This document shows, one piece after another, positions 50,725 to 59,733 of a stretch of DNA of 64,000 nt (positions are counted from its first letter, which is position 1; each line of letters begins with the position of its first letter). The stretch is from NCBI GenBank assembly GCA_964449465.1, contig CAYVBK010000013.1:1-64000 (forward strand), given 5' to 3'. This DNA comes from CAYRXM01 sp964449465. Lineage in GTDB: Bacteria; Chloroflexota; Anaerolineae; JAFGEY01. Made by a program: the position numbers and the translations under genes. Under the pieces are notes generated by a model. The model saw only the letters and a list, made by a program, of their open reading frames with translations. It was not told the DNA's origin and made no database searches.

Positions 50725-52893
50725 ATGAAACACCGTTCATCCATTTTGGCCGCTGCAATCAGCGGCACAAGCCTTTTGTTTGTCATGATCTTGCTGCACA
50801 CGGCAAGCATCCAGGCTGCCTGGCCCGGCGACGAGGCGCAGCCGTTGGAGGCCCATGCCACCGCGATTGTGCTGATGCGCGACGAGTTTGATGGCAACTT
50901 TGGCTCTCAATACCCGGCCATTGGGCAAAACATCACCAGCAACATCGGTTATCAGTGGGAACGGGTTACGCTGGGAACCATTGACAAGATGAACACACTC
51001 TGGTGTATGGCCGGCGGCGCCGGCGGCAGCCTGCCAGCCGGCGTAACCCCCTATACCAACAACCTGACCACCACCGTCACTTATGGTCCGCTCAACACCC
51101 AGGTATTGACCGCCGAATTGTCTTTTTCATACTGGATTTCGCTGGCCGAAGGCGATGGACTGGACTGGGGCTATTCGACCGACGGCGTCGAATTTACTTT
51201 TGTGCCAGTACCCACCAGCACCATGAACGCCTGGGTCAATGCTACCGTCAACCTGAGCGACCTGCCAGGCGATTCCAGCACCTATATCGCCTTTCGTTTT
51301 CACAGCGACGACAGCGGCGTCGCACTGGGCGCATTCCTGGACAATGTCCAGGTTCGGGTGCAAGAAAATGTCCACGCTCAAATTGACGCCCCCGATACAG
51401 TCTGTCAGGGCTGCATGGTATCTATGAGCAGCCTCAGCACAGCCACCAGCGGCATCCAAAGCCTGACCTGGAATTTGGGCGATGGCGGCACCAGCAACAA
51501 TTCCACAGTCAACCATGCCTATACCCAGCCCGGCGTATACACCATCTGGCTCACCGCCACCAGCACGCTGGGCAGCCAGGATGTGGTCTCGAAACAAATC
51601 ACCATTGATCACATCGCTGCTTCGTTCGTCATCTCGCCCAACCTGGGCAGCACGGCATGCCTGAACGTGCCGACCCAATTTGTTGATGCCAGCCAGAGCG
51701 GCATCGGCCAGGCACAGGCGTGGAAATGGCATTTCAGCGACAACAACAGCACAGCCTTTTCTTCGACCGCCTGGCATACATTCAGCACACTCGGCACATG
51801 GCGGGTCACATTGGCCGTTACCAGCACCAACGGCTGCACCGATGCCACTTTTCAAGACATTGTCGTGGCCCAACCACCGGTGGTTGGCATTTCATACAAC
51901 CCTTCTCTCAACATCCAGACCGGCCAGGCCGTCCAATTCAGCGACATTGGCAGCGGCAGCATAGAGCGGCGATGGGACTTTGGCGATGGCACGGTGGTCA
52001 CCACCACGGCCAGCACTGTTCAGCACACCTTCAAGATGGGCGGCTCCAAAACAGTGGTGCTGACCGGTAAAAACGCATCCGGCTGCACGGCCGTGGCCCA
52101 GGTCACCATTCCGGTCATCGGCAAAATCTATTTACCCGTCACCCTGAAAAAATTTGCCACCGCCGTCGTCATCCGAGAAAACTTTGGCGTTTGGGATGTC
52201 TGGCCCTATCACAAGAAAAAGACTCTCAACCCTGATGGCTCTGTGTCCGAAGAGTTTGAAGTGGGCTATATTTATGACACCGAAAAGACCACCCGCACCT
52301 CGCCAGATGGGAGTTGTTACCATATATGGGCACGCGACGACGGCGATCACGTCTTTGTCACCGGCCCGGAATCGCAAACCGTATTCCAAGATTTTGTCTT
52401 TGAAGCCTCAATGCGTTCGACCATAGACACCTATGGATTGGTGACTTATGGCGACGAATACGGCATCTTGATCAGCGACAAGCCCATTGACCCGACCAAG
52501 CCTTCGGCCGACCAGGTCTATACCTTCCAGATCCGCCTGGTAGACAGCGTCAACTCGCCGCGCCGCTGGGTGGTCAAAAAATGGAAGTTGACCGACTCGC
52601 ACACCCGCACGGCCACCGAACTGGCTAACGGCATCGAAACCGCCTATATCACCTATGACCGCAAAGTGTGGAACCGCTTCCGCATCGTGCGGCGTGGCAC
52701 CAAGCTGGAATTTTATGCCTCGGCCGAAGAAAAGTGGACCGAGTTCAAAAAAGTGTTCGAGGTGACCGACGCCAACCTGCCCGAAAAGCTGTATGTGGGT
52801 TTTTACACCGCCCTGCGCAAAGATTATGCGCACCCGATGGAGTTCCAATTCGACGACATGTATCTCTATTATGGCGGCGAAATCAGCTTTTAA
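50725..52893 (+). CDS. Secreted multi-domain PKD protein
   Basis: 722 residues from ATG 50725 (AAAGGAAAG upstream). A signal peptide is followed by an MAM/immune-inhibitor-like beta-sandwich (EFDGNFGSQYPAIG... LTAELSFSYWISL... DNVQVRVQE). Three PKD domains come next, with core motifs TWNLGDGGTSNN/YTQPGVYTIWL, WKWHFSDNNST/FSTLGTWRVTL and RRWDFGDGTV/FKMGGSKTVVL. After the PKDs comes KIYLPVTLKK, then a final concanavalin-like domain (FVFEASMRSTIDTYG, WNRFRIVRRGTKLEFY, MEFQFDDMYLYY) related to the preceding gene. It is probably an adhesive or glycan-binding surface protein. A strong terminator follows. Confidence 0.82.
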   Translation: MKHRSSILAAAISGTSLLFVMILLHTASIQAAWPGDEAQPLEAHATAIVLMRDEFDGNFGSQYPAIGQNITSNIGYQWERVTLGTIDKMNTLWCMAGGAGGSLPAGVTPYTNNLTTTVTYGPLNTQVLTAELSFSYWISLAEGDGLDWGYSTDGVEFTFVPVPTSTMNAWVNATVNLSDLPGDSSTYIAFRFHSDDSGVALGAFLDNVQVRVQENVHAQIDAPDTVCQGCMVSMSSLSTATSGIQSLTWNLGDGGTSNNSTVNHAYTQPGVYTIWLTATSTLGSQDVVSKQITIDHIAASFVISPNLGSTACLNVPTQFVDASQSGIGQAQAWKWHFSDNNSTAFSSTAWHTFSTLGTWRVTLAVTSTNGCTDATFQDIVVAQPPVVGISYNPSLNIQTGQAVQFSDIGSGSIERRWDFGDGTVVTTTASTVQHTFKMGGSKTVVLTGKNASGCTAVAQVTIPVIGKIYLPVTLKKFATAVVIRENFGVWDVWPYHKKKTLNPDGSVSEEFEVGYIYDTEKTTRTSPDGSCYHIWARDDGDHVFVTGPESQTVFQDFVFEASMRSTIDTYGLVTYGDEYGILISDKPIDPTKPSADQVYTFQIRLVDSVNSPRRWVVKKWKLTDSHTRTATELANGIETAYITYDRKVWNRFRIVRRGTKLEFYASAEEKWTEFKKVFEVTDANLPEKLYVGFYTALRKDYAHPMEFQFDDMYLYYGGEISF

Positions 52894-52897
52894 TTGA

Positions 52898-52932
52898 AAA
52901 ACCTGGCAGGCCAAGTTGGCCTGCCAGGTTTT
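52898..52932 (+). terminator. Intrinsic terminator
   Basis: AAAACCTGGCAGGCC - AAGTT - GGCCTGCCAGGTTTT: a perfect 15-bp stem with a T-tract 3' end directly after the PKD gene stop. Ends the transcript from the consensus promoter at 49677. Confidence 0.88.
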
Positions 52933-53000
52933 GTATATCCGACAACTGCGCCGCCAAAATTTCAATATTTCATCGCTTCAGTGTCTCACAAGGAGGCCCG

Positions 53001-53873
53001 ATGCAATTTGAACGTTGTACATCAAACCCCATCTTGTTACCCCATCCGCTGCACGAATGGGAAGCCCTGAACGTCTTTAATTGCGCCGTGATCCAGCATA
53101 ACGGCCTGTTCCACATGCTCTACCGCGCCCAGGGGGTGCATTATCTCTCATCCATCGGTTATGCCATCAGCGTGGACGGCTTGAACTGGTCGCGGCTGGA
53201 CAAGCCGGTGCTGACCTATGGCGGGCCGTTCGAGACGCGCGGTGTCGAAGACCCCCGCATCACCCGGCTCGATGGCGCATTTTACATGACCTACACCGGC
53301 TATTCGGTGGCCGGCCCGCGCGCCAGCCTGGCCGTCAGCGACAACCTGGTTCAGTGGCGGCGGCTGGGCGTGGTGCTGCCCGACGAGGACAACAAGGATC
53401 ACGCCCTGTTTCCACAAAAAATTGGCGGGCGATACGCCATGTTTCACCGCCGCCCGCCATCCATCTGGCTGGCCTACTCGGATGACCTGCGACATTGGGA
53501 CGATCATCAACTGGTGTTCGGCCCGCGCACCGGTTGGGAATCGCTCAAAGTGGGCATCAGCGGCCCGCCGCTCTACACCCCCGAAGGCTGGCTGCTGGTT
53601 TATCACGGCGTAGACGAACACAACTTTTACCGGCAAGGACTGGCCCTGCTCGATCTGGAGAACCCCACCCGCGTCCTGTCGCGCCCGGCCGAATTCGTTT
53701 TCGAGCCGCGCGAGCCGTGGGAGCATATCGGCGATGTGCCGCATGTGGTCTTTAGCTGTGCCACCCTCCAGGTCGGCAGCGAGCTGTGGATTTATTACGG
53801 CGGCGCCGACCGGGTGATCGGCCAGGCCGGTTGCCCGATGGACGAGGCCATGGCCTTTTTGCGAAAGGGGTAA
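53001..53873 (+). CDS. GH130 family glycoside phosphorylase-like protein
   Basis: 290 residues from ATG 53001 (AAGGAGG 5 nt upstream). It is a five-bladed beta-propeller of the GH130/GH43-like type: NPILLPHPLHEWEALNVFNCAV, HMLYRAQG, GYAISVDGLNWSR, RGVEDPRITRLDGAFYMTYTGY with the proposed proton-donor Asp in the VEDPRI motif, DHALFPQKIGGRYAMFHRRPP, GISGPPLYTPEGWLLVYHG, and YYGGADRVIGQA. GH130 enzymes phosphorolyse beta-mannosides such as mannosyl-glucose or manno-oligosaccharides. There is no signal peptide, so it is cytosolic. It is followed 3 bp later by a URO-D-family gene, an unusual pairing. Confidence 0.9.
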   Translation: MQFERCTSNPILLPHPLHEWEALNVFNCAVIQHNGLFHMLYRAQGVHYLSSIGYAISVDGLNWSRLDKPVLTYGGPFETRGVEDPRITRLDGAFYMTYTGYSVAGPRASLAVSDNLVQWRRLGVVLPDEDNKDHALFPQKIGGRYAMFHRRPPSIWLAYSDDLRHWDDHQLVFGPRTGWESLKVGISGPPLYTPEGWLLVYHGVDEHNFYRQGLALLDLENPTRVLSRPAEFVFEPREPWEHIGDVPHVVFSCATLQVGSELWIYYGGADRVIGQAGCPMDEAMAFLRKG

Positions 53874-53876
53874 ACG

Positions 53877-54896
53877 ATGGACAGCCGCGAACGAGTGATC
53901 CGCACCCTGCGCTTTGCACAACCCGACCATGCCCCCCGCGACCTGTGGACGCTGCCGGGCATCAACATGTTTCGCCGCGCCGAACTGGAGGCCATGCGCC
54001 AACGCTTTCCGCCCGACATGACCGGTCCCCAGGTGCGCTATGGACCGGGCGAGCGCGCCCGCGGCGTCCCCAATGCCGTCGGCGCATACACCGACGATTG
54101 GGGCTGCGAGTGGCACGTCTACGAGCCGGGCGTGGTCGGCGAGGTCAAAGGGCCGCCGCTGGCCGATTGGTCGGCGCTGACCCATTTTCGCCCGCCCACC
54201 GAAATCCTCAATCAGGCCGATTTCAGCCAGGTCAACCGCGGCTGCGCCGAAACCACCCGTTTTGTCCTGGCCGGCACCACCGTGCGCCCCTTTGAGCGCA
54301 TGCAATTCCTGCGCGGCAGCGAAGCCCTGTTTGTGGACCTGGCCGAGGAACCGGCCGGGCTTTATCGGCTGCGCGACATGGTACACGAGTTTTTTTTGCG
54401 CGAGATTGAAATGTGGACGCAAACCGATGTAGATGCCATCTCGTTTATGGACGATTGGGGAACGCAGAACAGTCTGCTCATCTCGCCCCGTCAATGGCGC
54501 TCATTTTTCAAACCGCTCTATCAAGACTATTGTCGGCTGATCCGGCGCGCCGGCAAATTTGTCTTTTTCCACTCAGACGGCTATATCGCCGACATTTACC
54601 CCGATTTGATCGAAATCGGCGTGCACGCGGTCAACTCACAACTGTTTTGTATGGACATTGAATCGCTGGGGCGGCAATACAAAGGCCAGATCACGTTCTG
54701 GGGCGAAATAGACCGCCAGCACGTCCTGCCCTTTGGCAGCCCCGATGAGGTGCGCGTGGCCGTGCGCCGCGTGCGCGCTGCCCTGGACGACGGGCGCGGC
54801 GGCGTGTTTGCCCAGTGCGAATGGGGCATCGGCGTCAGCGCCGAGAACGTGGCTGCCGTGTTTGAAACATGGCTCCAACCACATCCCACATCTTGA
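53877..54896 (+). CDS. Uroporphyrinogen decarboxylase (URO-D/MtaA) superfamily protein
   Basis: 339 residues from ATG 53877, 3 bp after the GH130 stop. It has the URO-D superfamily barrel: SRERVIRTLRFAQPDHAPRDLW at the N-terminus, SFMDDWGTQNSLLISPRQWRSFFKPLYQDYCRLIRRAGKFVFFHSDGYIADIYPDLIEIGVHAVNSQ, and ITFWGEIDRQHVLPFG. This subgroup is not the haem biosynthesis enzyme but resembles methylcobamide:CoM methyltransferase-like or uncharacterised sugar-linked members. The typical Zn ligands cannot be assigned with confidence (His in FFHSDG is one candidate). Coupling to GH130 suggests a role in carbohydrate or methoxylated-compound use. Confidence 0.85.
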   Translation: MDSRERVIRTLRFAQPDHAPRDLWTLPGINMFRRAELEAMRQRFPPDMTGPQVRYGPGERARGVPNAVGAYTDDWGCEWHVYEPGVVGEVKGPPLADWSALTHFRPPTEILNQADFSQVNRGCAETTRFVLAGTTVRPFERMQFLRGSEALFVDLAEEPAGLYRLRDMVHEFFLREIEMWTQTDVDAISFMDDWGTQNSLLISPRQWRSFFKPLYQDYCRLIRRAGKFVFFHSDGYIADIYPDLIEIGVHAVNSQLFCMDIESLGRQYKGQITFWGEIDRQHVLPFGSPDEVRVAVRRVRAALDDGRGGVFAQCEWGIGVSAENVAAVFETWLQPHPTS

Positions 54897-54899
54897 CAC

Positions 54900-54928
54900 T
54901 TGCCATGACACGTAAAAAATGATACAAT
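54900..54928 (+). promoter_or_regulatory. Extended -10 promoter for the histidine kinase gene
   Basis: TTGCCA (54900-54905), 17-bp spacer, TACAAT (54923-54928) with TG at the extended -10 position (TGATACAAT). It lies 49 bp upstream of ATG 54978. Confidence 0.62.
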
Positions 54929-54977
54929 TTTACCAGTTTCCAATACTGACCGGTGTCACAGGCAAGGGGAAAAGACG

Positions 54978-56237
54978 ATGAGCGAGCCAAATTGCGTTTC
55001 CAATTTGAACGGCCAATTAACCCATATCGAGCAAGATCAGCAACAGCGGATCGATCACCTGGTACGCCTGCTCGAAGTCACCCGCCAGCTCAATGAGACG
55101 CTCAACCTGGAAATCCAGCTTCAAATGATCAATCAGGTCGCCACCGAGTTGACCGAAACCGAGGCCGGATCCATCTTTTTGCGCGACAACAAAACCAACG
55201 AACTGTTCTTCCTCTCCGCATCTGGCGAGGCCGCCACCGGCGAAAAGGGCGAAAAGCTCAAGCGCATCCCCGTGCCGATGGATGGCAGCATCGCCGGCTG
55301 GGTGGTCAAAAACGGGCAACCCACCGTCGTCAACGATGTGCAGAACGATCAACGACATTTTGGCAAAACCGACGATGAAACCCATTTCGTCACTCGCTCC
55401 ATCCTGGCCGTGCCGCTGATCCGTCGCGACAAGGTGATCGGCGCGCTGGAAGTGCTGAACAAAAAGGGACTGGCCGGCTTTAGCGACCAGGACCTCAGCC
55501 TGCTGACCCTGCTGGCCGGACAGGCAGCCGTCGCCATCGAAAACGCCCGCCTGTTCGAGCAGAGCGACCTGGTTTCCGAAGTCGTCCACGAACTGCGCAC
55601 CCCCATGACCTCGATCATGGGCTATGCCAAAATGCTGACAATGGAAGGCGTCCCCGACGGAGTCAAACAGCAATTTTCCGAAACCATCTATCGCGAGTCG
55701 CGCCGTTTGGGGCAAATGGTCAACGACTTTTTGGATTGGGCGCGCCTCGAAGCCGGCCGCGTGCGTTTTGAGCAAAAGCCGGTTGATATGCAGCAATTGA
55801 TCCGCGATACCATCTTGATCATCGAGCCGCAGGCTCAGGAACGCGGCATCGTGATCGAAAAACTCATCCCCGACGAAAAATGGGTCGTCATCGGCGATGA
55901 AGCCCGCCTCAAACAAATTCTGCTCAACCTGGCCAGCAACGGCGTCAAATACAACCGCGATCATGGCCGGCTGGACTTTATTGTCAAACGCAGCGAAAAT
56001 CAGCTTGCCATCTCGATCCGTGACACCGGCGTGGGCATCCCCCCCGAAAGCCTGGACAAGCTCTTTCAGCGGTTCTACCGCGTACCCGGCACCGAAAACG
56101 TGGTGCGCGGCACCGGCCTGGGGTTGAACATTGCCAAATCGCTGATCGAAGCGCACGGCGGGCAGATTCAGGTGTCCAGCACAGTGGGCGTTGGCTCAAC
56201 CTTTACCATCATCCTGCCGCTGGCGCCGTCGGCCTGA
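54978..56237 (+). CDS. GAF sensor histidine kinase (cytosolic)
   Basis: 419 residues from ATG 54978. A short coiled N-terminus leads to one GAF domain (residues about 35-195; AGSIFLRDNKTNELFFLSASG, GSIAGWVVKNGQPTVVNDV, SILAVPLIRRDKVIGALEVLNK). A HisKA domain follows, with the H-box VHELRTPMTSIMGYAKML. The HATPase has N-box LLNLASNGVKYN, G1 IRDTGVGIPPES, F-box LFQRFYRVPG and G2 GTGLGLNIAKSLIEAHGG. No membrane helix, so it senses an intracellular ligand. No response regulator is adjacent (orphan kinase). Confidence 0.93.
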   Translation: MSEPNCVSNLNGQLTHIEQDQQQRIDHLVRLLEVTRQLNETLNLEIQLQMINQVATELTETEAGSIFLRDNKTNELFFLSASGEAATGEKGEKLKRIPVPMDGSIAGWVVKNGQPTVVNDVQNDQRHFGKTDDETHFVTRSILAVPLIRRDKVIGALEVLNKKGLAGFSDQDLSLLTLLAGQAAVAIENARLFEQSDLVSEVVHELRTPMTSIMGYAKMLTMEGVPDGVKQQFSETIYRESRRLGQMVNDFLDWARLEAGRVRFEQKPVDMQQLIRDTILIIEPQAQERGIVIEKLIPDEKWVVIGDEARLKQILLNLASNGVKYNRDHGRLDFIVKRSENQLAISIRDTGVGIPPESLDKLFQRFYRVPGTENVVRGTGLGLNIAKSLIEAHGGQIQVSSTVGVGSTFTIILPLAPSA

Positions 56238-56270
56238 ACATTTTGTCACAACCCAATGTCTTGTCAACGC

Positions 56271-56309
56271 AGACCTGGCAGATTACAAGACCTGCCAGGT
56301 CTCCATTTT
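56271..56309 (+). terminator. Terminator after the histidine kinase gene
   Basis: AGACCTGGCAG (56271-56281) pairs with CTGCCAGGTCT (56292-56302), followed by CCATTTTT. It lies 33 bp after the stop and overlaps the short leader of the next gene (ATG 56326). Confidence 0.7.
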
Positions 56310-56325
56310 TCAGATTGGAGTCTCT

Positions 56326-57675
56326 ATGTCTAAACGCTCTTGGACCCTGGCCCTGTTCATCGCCCTGCTGCTCGGCGCGCTGACAGCCTGCCAGAAACCA
56401 TCCCCTACAGCCACCATCGTCTCGCTGCCCACCGCCACCCCACGTCCACCGACGGCCACCGTCACCCCGACGATGCCGGCGACGCCCACCAAATCGGCGT
56501 TGCCCACGCCAACTGCCGACGCGCAGGCTCCAGCCACGTCCGTTCCGCAGCCCACTCCCACTTCGCGCTGGCCCAGGCCACAAACGGCCCTCACGCCCAC
56601 CCCGGCCTGGCAGATTCCCGAGGTGAGTGACGATGACCAAAAGCGCGGCGCCGCCGACGCCGGCATGATCCTGGTCGAATATGGCGACTATCAATGCCCC
56701 TACTGTTCGCGCGTCGCCGACATGCTCAAACGGCTGGCCGATGCCTACCCCGATCAGGTTCTCTTTGTCTACCGCCATTTCCCCCTGATCTCGATCCACG
56801 ACAAGGCCATGATCACTGCCGAAGCCGCCGAAGCTGCCGGCGCACAGGGCAAATTCTGGGAGATGCACGAGTTGCTGTATGCCCGCCAGCAAGAATGGAG
56901 CACTCAATCGGCCGCTCAGGTGCAAAAAACATTGGAAGGCTATGCCCAGGAATTGGGCCTGGACGTAACCAAATTTTCCCAGGCCCTCACCAGCGGCACC
57001 TACAAAAGCATCGTCCAAAAGCAGTACGAAAAAGCCAGCAGCATCGGCATCCCCGGCACGCCCACCCTGTTCATCAATGGGCAATACCTCAACCCCCAGC
57101 AAATTCCGTTGAACGATATGGTGTTGAGCGGGCTGGCCCGCCTGTACAACTATTACGGCCCTGAATACGAGGCCGCCCCGCCGCTGACCATTGACCCCGC
57201 CAAGCCTTACTTTGCCACAGTCAAGACCAACAAAGGTGCGTTCTGCATCGAATTGCTGCCCCAAAGCGCGCCCAACACCGTCAACAGTTTTGTCTTTTTG
57301 GCCGGCGAAGGCTATTTCGACGGCGCGCCATTTCACCGCGTCTTGCCCGATTTTGTGGCCCAGACCGGTGACCCCACCGGCAGCGGCTTTGGCGGGCCGG
57401 GCTATCGCTTGACCGATGAAATCGATCCCAACCTCAAGCACGACGGCCCCGGCATGGTCTCGATGGCCAACTCGGGGGCCAACACCAACGGCAGTCAGTT
57501 CTTTATCACCTACCAGGCCGCGCCCGATCTGGATGGCGGGTACACCATCTTTGGTCGGGTCAAGCAAGGTATGGAGGTGGTCAACAGCCTGCTGCCGCGC
57601 GACCCTCAAGAAGACCCCTATGCGCCCTATGACTGGATCGAGACCATCACCATCGCCGCACAGTGCGACGAATAA
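56326..57675 (+). CDS. Lipoprotein DsbA-like thioredoxin fused to cyclophilin peptidyl-prolyl isomerase
   Basis: 449 residues from ATG 56326 (GGAG upstream). A lipoprotein signal (LLGALTAC, Cys22) is followed by a Thr/Pro-rich linker to about residue 100. Residues about 105-280 form a DsbA/DsbG-like domain with a CPYC redox centre (GDYQCPYCSRVADML) and the cis-Pro region IGIPGTPTLFINGQ. From about 295 the protein is a cyclophilin: IELLPQSAPNTVNSFVFL, FHRVLPDFVAQTGDPTGSG, MANSGANTNGSQFFI, GYTIFGRVKQGMEVV. Both catalytic cores look intact. It is probably a surface-anchored folding factor combining thiol oxidation and proline isomerisation for secreted proteins. Confidence 0.92.
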   Translation: MSKRSWTLALFIALLLGALTACQKPSPTATIVSLPTATPRPPTATVTPTMPATPTKSALPTPTADAQAPATSVPQPTPTSRWPRPQTALTPTPAWQIPEVSDDDQKRGAADAGMILVEYGDYQCPYCSRVADMLKRLADAYPDQVLFVYRHFPLISIHDKAMITAEAAEAAGAQGKFWEMHELLYARQQEWSTQSAAQVQKTLEGYAQELGLDVTKFSQALTSGTYKSIVQKQYEKASSIGIPGTPTLFINGQYLNPQQIPLNDMVLSGLARLYNYYGPEYEAAPPLTIDPAKPYFATVKTNKGAFCIELLPQSAPNTVNSFVFLAGEGYFDGAPFHRVLPDFVAQTGDPTGSGFGGPGYRLTDEIDPNLKHDGPGMVSMANSGANTNGSQFFITYQAAPDLDGGYTIFGRVKQGMEVVNSLLPRDPQEDPYAPYDWIETITIAAQCDE

Positions 57676-57755
57676 CCGCGTTGGTTTCGGCAAGGTTTCG
57701 GCAGGGGTTCGACCAGCTCAACCTGCCATCTCAACCAATGCTCCGACACAACAAC

Positions 57756-57793
57756 AAAAAAGAACTGCGAGCCAGGCTCGCAGTTCTTTTTTT
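57756..57793. terminator. Bidirectional intrinsic terminator
   Basis: AAAAAAGAACTGCGAGCC / GGCTCGCAGTTCTTTTTT, an 18-bp perfect stem with a 1-2 nt apex and T-tracts on both strands, placed between the convergent DsbA-cyclophilin gene and the peptide-binding lipoprotein gene. Confidence 0.93.
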
Positions 57794-57810
57794 CATTGGA
57801 TCGGAAAAGG

Positions 57811-59733
57811 CTACTTTTGGATCGGCCCGACGGTGCCGTCGAGGATCCACAGGATCACGAACGAGTCATTATACGGGCTGTTCTTGAACAGCGGATCATC
57901 GTCCTTGGGCCAGCCGGTGGTGTTCAAGCCGTCCTGGATGGGGTTATTGCCGTAACGCTCCCACAGCGGGATGCGCGGCAATTCCTGGTTAAAGATTTTC
58001 ACCAGATCATAGACGCGGCCTTTTTGGGCGTTCAGATCGAGGCCCTCGATGCAGTCAATGATCATCTGCTCCAGGTCTACCTCTTTGCCGTTCACCGTGC
58101 GTTGCAGCGAGTAAGCGATGCCGGGCAGAGTCGGGTCGCCGGTCTTTTGGGCCGCCGAGTTGTTGTTGAAAAAGTCGGCGCGGATCGAGAAATACGGGTG
58201 CGGATCGCCCGAACCCCAACCCTGGATAGCCATCTGGAAGTCGCCCTTGTTGACTTGGTCGCCGATCTGCGTATAGGTGACGCCGCGCATGGTCGTCTTG
58301 ATGCCAAACTTGGTCAGCTGGGCAGCGGCATTCTCGGCCGCGCCACTCCAGTCGGCGTACTCGGCCGGCACGATCAACTCGTACTCGCACTTGGCGCCCT
58401 TGTCATCCACCCAGATGCCATCGTCGCCTTTCTTAAAGCCGAGGCCTTCCAGGATCTTGGCCGCCTTGTCCACATTGTACTCGTACTTGTCCATCTCGTT
58501 CAACTGCTCTTGGGTCAGCCAGGTGGCAATGATGTTGTCGCTGACACCGGTCATGTACATTTGGTTCTTGGCCGACTCACCCAGTGAAACGAAAGCATTG
58601 TCGTCCATATTGATCGCGTGGGCGACGGCCTTGCGGAACTCGGGCAGCTCAAAGGGATGGATTTTCAGGTTAAAGATGATCGCCGGACCGGAGAAAATAG
58701 GCGGGCGCACGATGCGGATGCCCAACTCTTTGAAGGCCTTTTCGGTGGCCGGGGCAAAACCGTGCGTGGCATAGTCCACCTGGTTCGACATCACCAGCGG
58801 GGTAATGACCGGGGTCTCGCCCTGGTAGATCAACACCTCGTCAAACTTGACCTTGTCGGCCCAGAACGAAGTGGGGTTCTTGACCATGGTCAGACGGGCT
58901 TCGTTGACATCGTTCAGGTTGGGGATGGTGTAGGGGCCGGTGACTACTTTTTTCTCAGGCCGGAACTCGCTGAGCTTGGTTTGCAGATCTTTCCATTCCT
59001 GGTCCTGGCTGGTCTTGCCAGCATCGAACAGCTTTTGAGCGTCGGCGGCAAACTGGCCGTACACCGACGAGGGGGCGATGCGCTGCTTGAGGACCAGGCG
59101 CACCGCCGGCAGGGCCGGCTTGCCCATGGTGAACAGCACAGTAAAGTCATCTACCGCTTCCACTTTGCTCAAATAGTTCCACACCGAATAGTTTTGCAGG
59201 CGGCCGATGGTAAAGGTGGCCACCACGTCTTTGGCTGTAAAGTCCGAGCCATCGCTCCACTTGACACCCTTGCGCAAGATCAGACGCACCTTGTCGGGCG
59301 GCTCGACCTTGTAATCGGTGCCCAGCAAGGGGATGTATTCGCCGGTGGCCCACTTGTAAAAGAACGAGGGCAGCTCGCACAGGTCTTGATAGATGCCGAC
59401 ACCGAGAAAGCCGCTGGCGAAAAAGTTAAAGTGGCCCTGCGGCGGCACCGAGTAGGGGTACGCGCCGTTAAAGACGGCCGGTTTCTTCTTGGATGGATCG
59501 GGAGTAGCCGTGACCACCACCTGCTCTTTGACCACTTTGGTCACTTCTTTTTCCACCACTTTGGTCACTTCGACCGACTTGCCTTCGACCATGACCGTCT
59601 CTTTGACGGTTTCCTTGACCACCTGGGTCACGACTTTTTCAATGATTTGCGGGGTTGGCGTGGCACAGGCCGCCAGGGTCGCCAGAATGGTGATGGTGCA
59701 AAACACCGCAAACACAAAACGCTTGGTTTTCAT
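57811..59733 (-). CDS. Peptide/oligosaccharide ABC transporter substrate-binding lipoprotein (SBP family 5)
   Basis: 640 residues from ATG at 59733, 9 nt after AGGAGG; earlier in-frame starts abut or precede that site. A lipoprotein signal ends in ATLAAC (Cys23). A charged coiled linker typical of Chloroflexota binding proteins follows (VEVTKVVEKEVTKVVKEQ). The SBP_bac_5 fold shows LILRKGVKWSDGSDFTAKDVVATF, VTGPYTIPNLN, and FRKAVAHAINMD near the C-terminal half. Ligands of the family are peptides, nickel chelates or oligosaccharides. It is probably the receptor of the importer encoded on the same strand at 60897-64000, though a degenerate 1-kb stretch separates them. Confidence 0.92.
   Translation of the reverse strand: MKTKRFVFAVFCTITILATLAACATPTPQIIEKVVTQVVKETVKETVMVEGKSVEVTKVVEKEVTKVVKEQVVVTATPDPSKKKPAVFNGAYPYSVPPQGHFNFFASGFLGVGIYQDLCELPSFFYKWATGEYIPLLGTDYKVEPPDKVRLILRKGVKWSDGSDFTAKDVVATFTIGRLQNYSVWNYLSKVEAVDDFTVLFTMGKPALPAVRLVLKQRIAPSSVYGQFAADAQKLFDAGKTSQDQEWKDLQTKLSEFRPEKKVVTGPYTIPNLNDVNEARLTMVKNPTSFWADKVKFDEVLIYQGETPVITPLVMSNQVDYATHGFAPATEKAFKELGIRIVRPPIFSGPAIIFNLKIHPFELPEFRKAVAHAINMDDNAFVSLGESAKNQMYMTGVSDNIIATWLTQEQLNEMDKYEYNVDKAAKILEGLGFKKGDDGIWVDDKGAKCEYELIVPAEYADWSGAAENAAAQLTKFGIKTTMRGVTYTQIGDQVNKGDFQMAIQGWGSGDPHPYFSIRADFFNNNSAAQKTGDPTLPGIAYSLQRTVNGKEVDLEQMIIDCIEGLDLNAQKGRVYDLVKIFNQELPRIPLWERYGNNPIQDGLNTTGWPKDDDPLFKNSPYNDSFVILWILDGTVGPIQK

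Noticed and set aside
52668..53000. N-terminal extension of the GH130 gene
   Set aside because: It crosses a perfect intrinsic terminator and overlaps the PKD gene; AAGGAGG precedes ATG 53001.
54893..54928. TTGACA at 54893-54898 as the -35 box for the histidine kinase promoter
   Set aside because: Spacing to TACAAT is 24 bp; TTGCCA at 54900-54905 gives 17 bp.
56209..57693. 494-codon minus-strand frame opposite the DsbA-cyclophilin gene
   Set aside because: The plus-strand product has two recognisable enzyme domains and a lipobox; the antisense product has no features.
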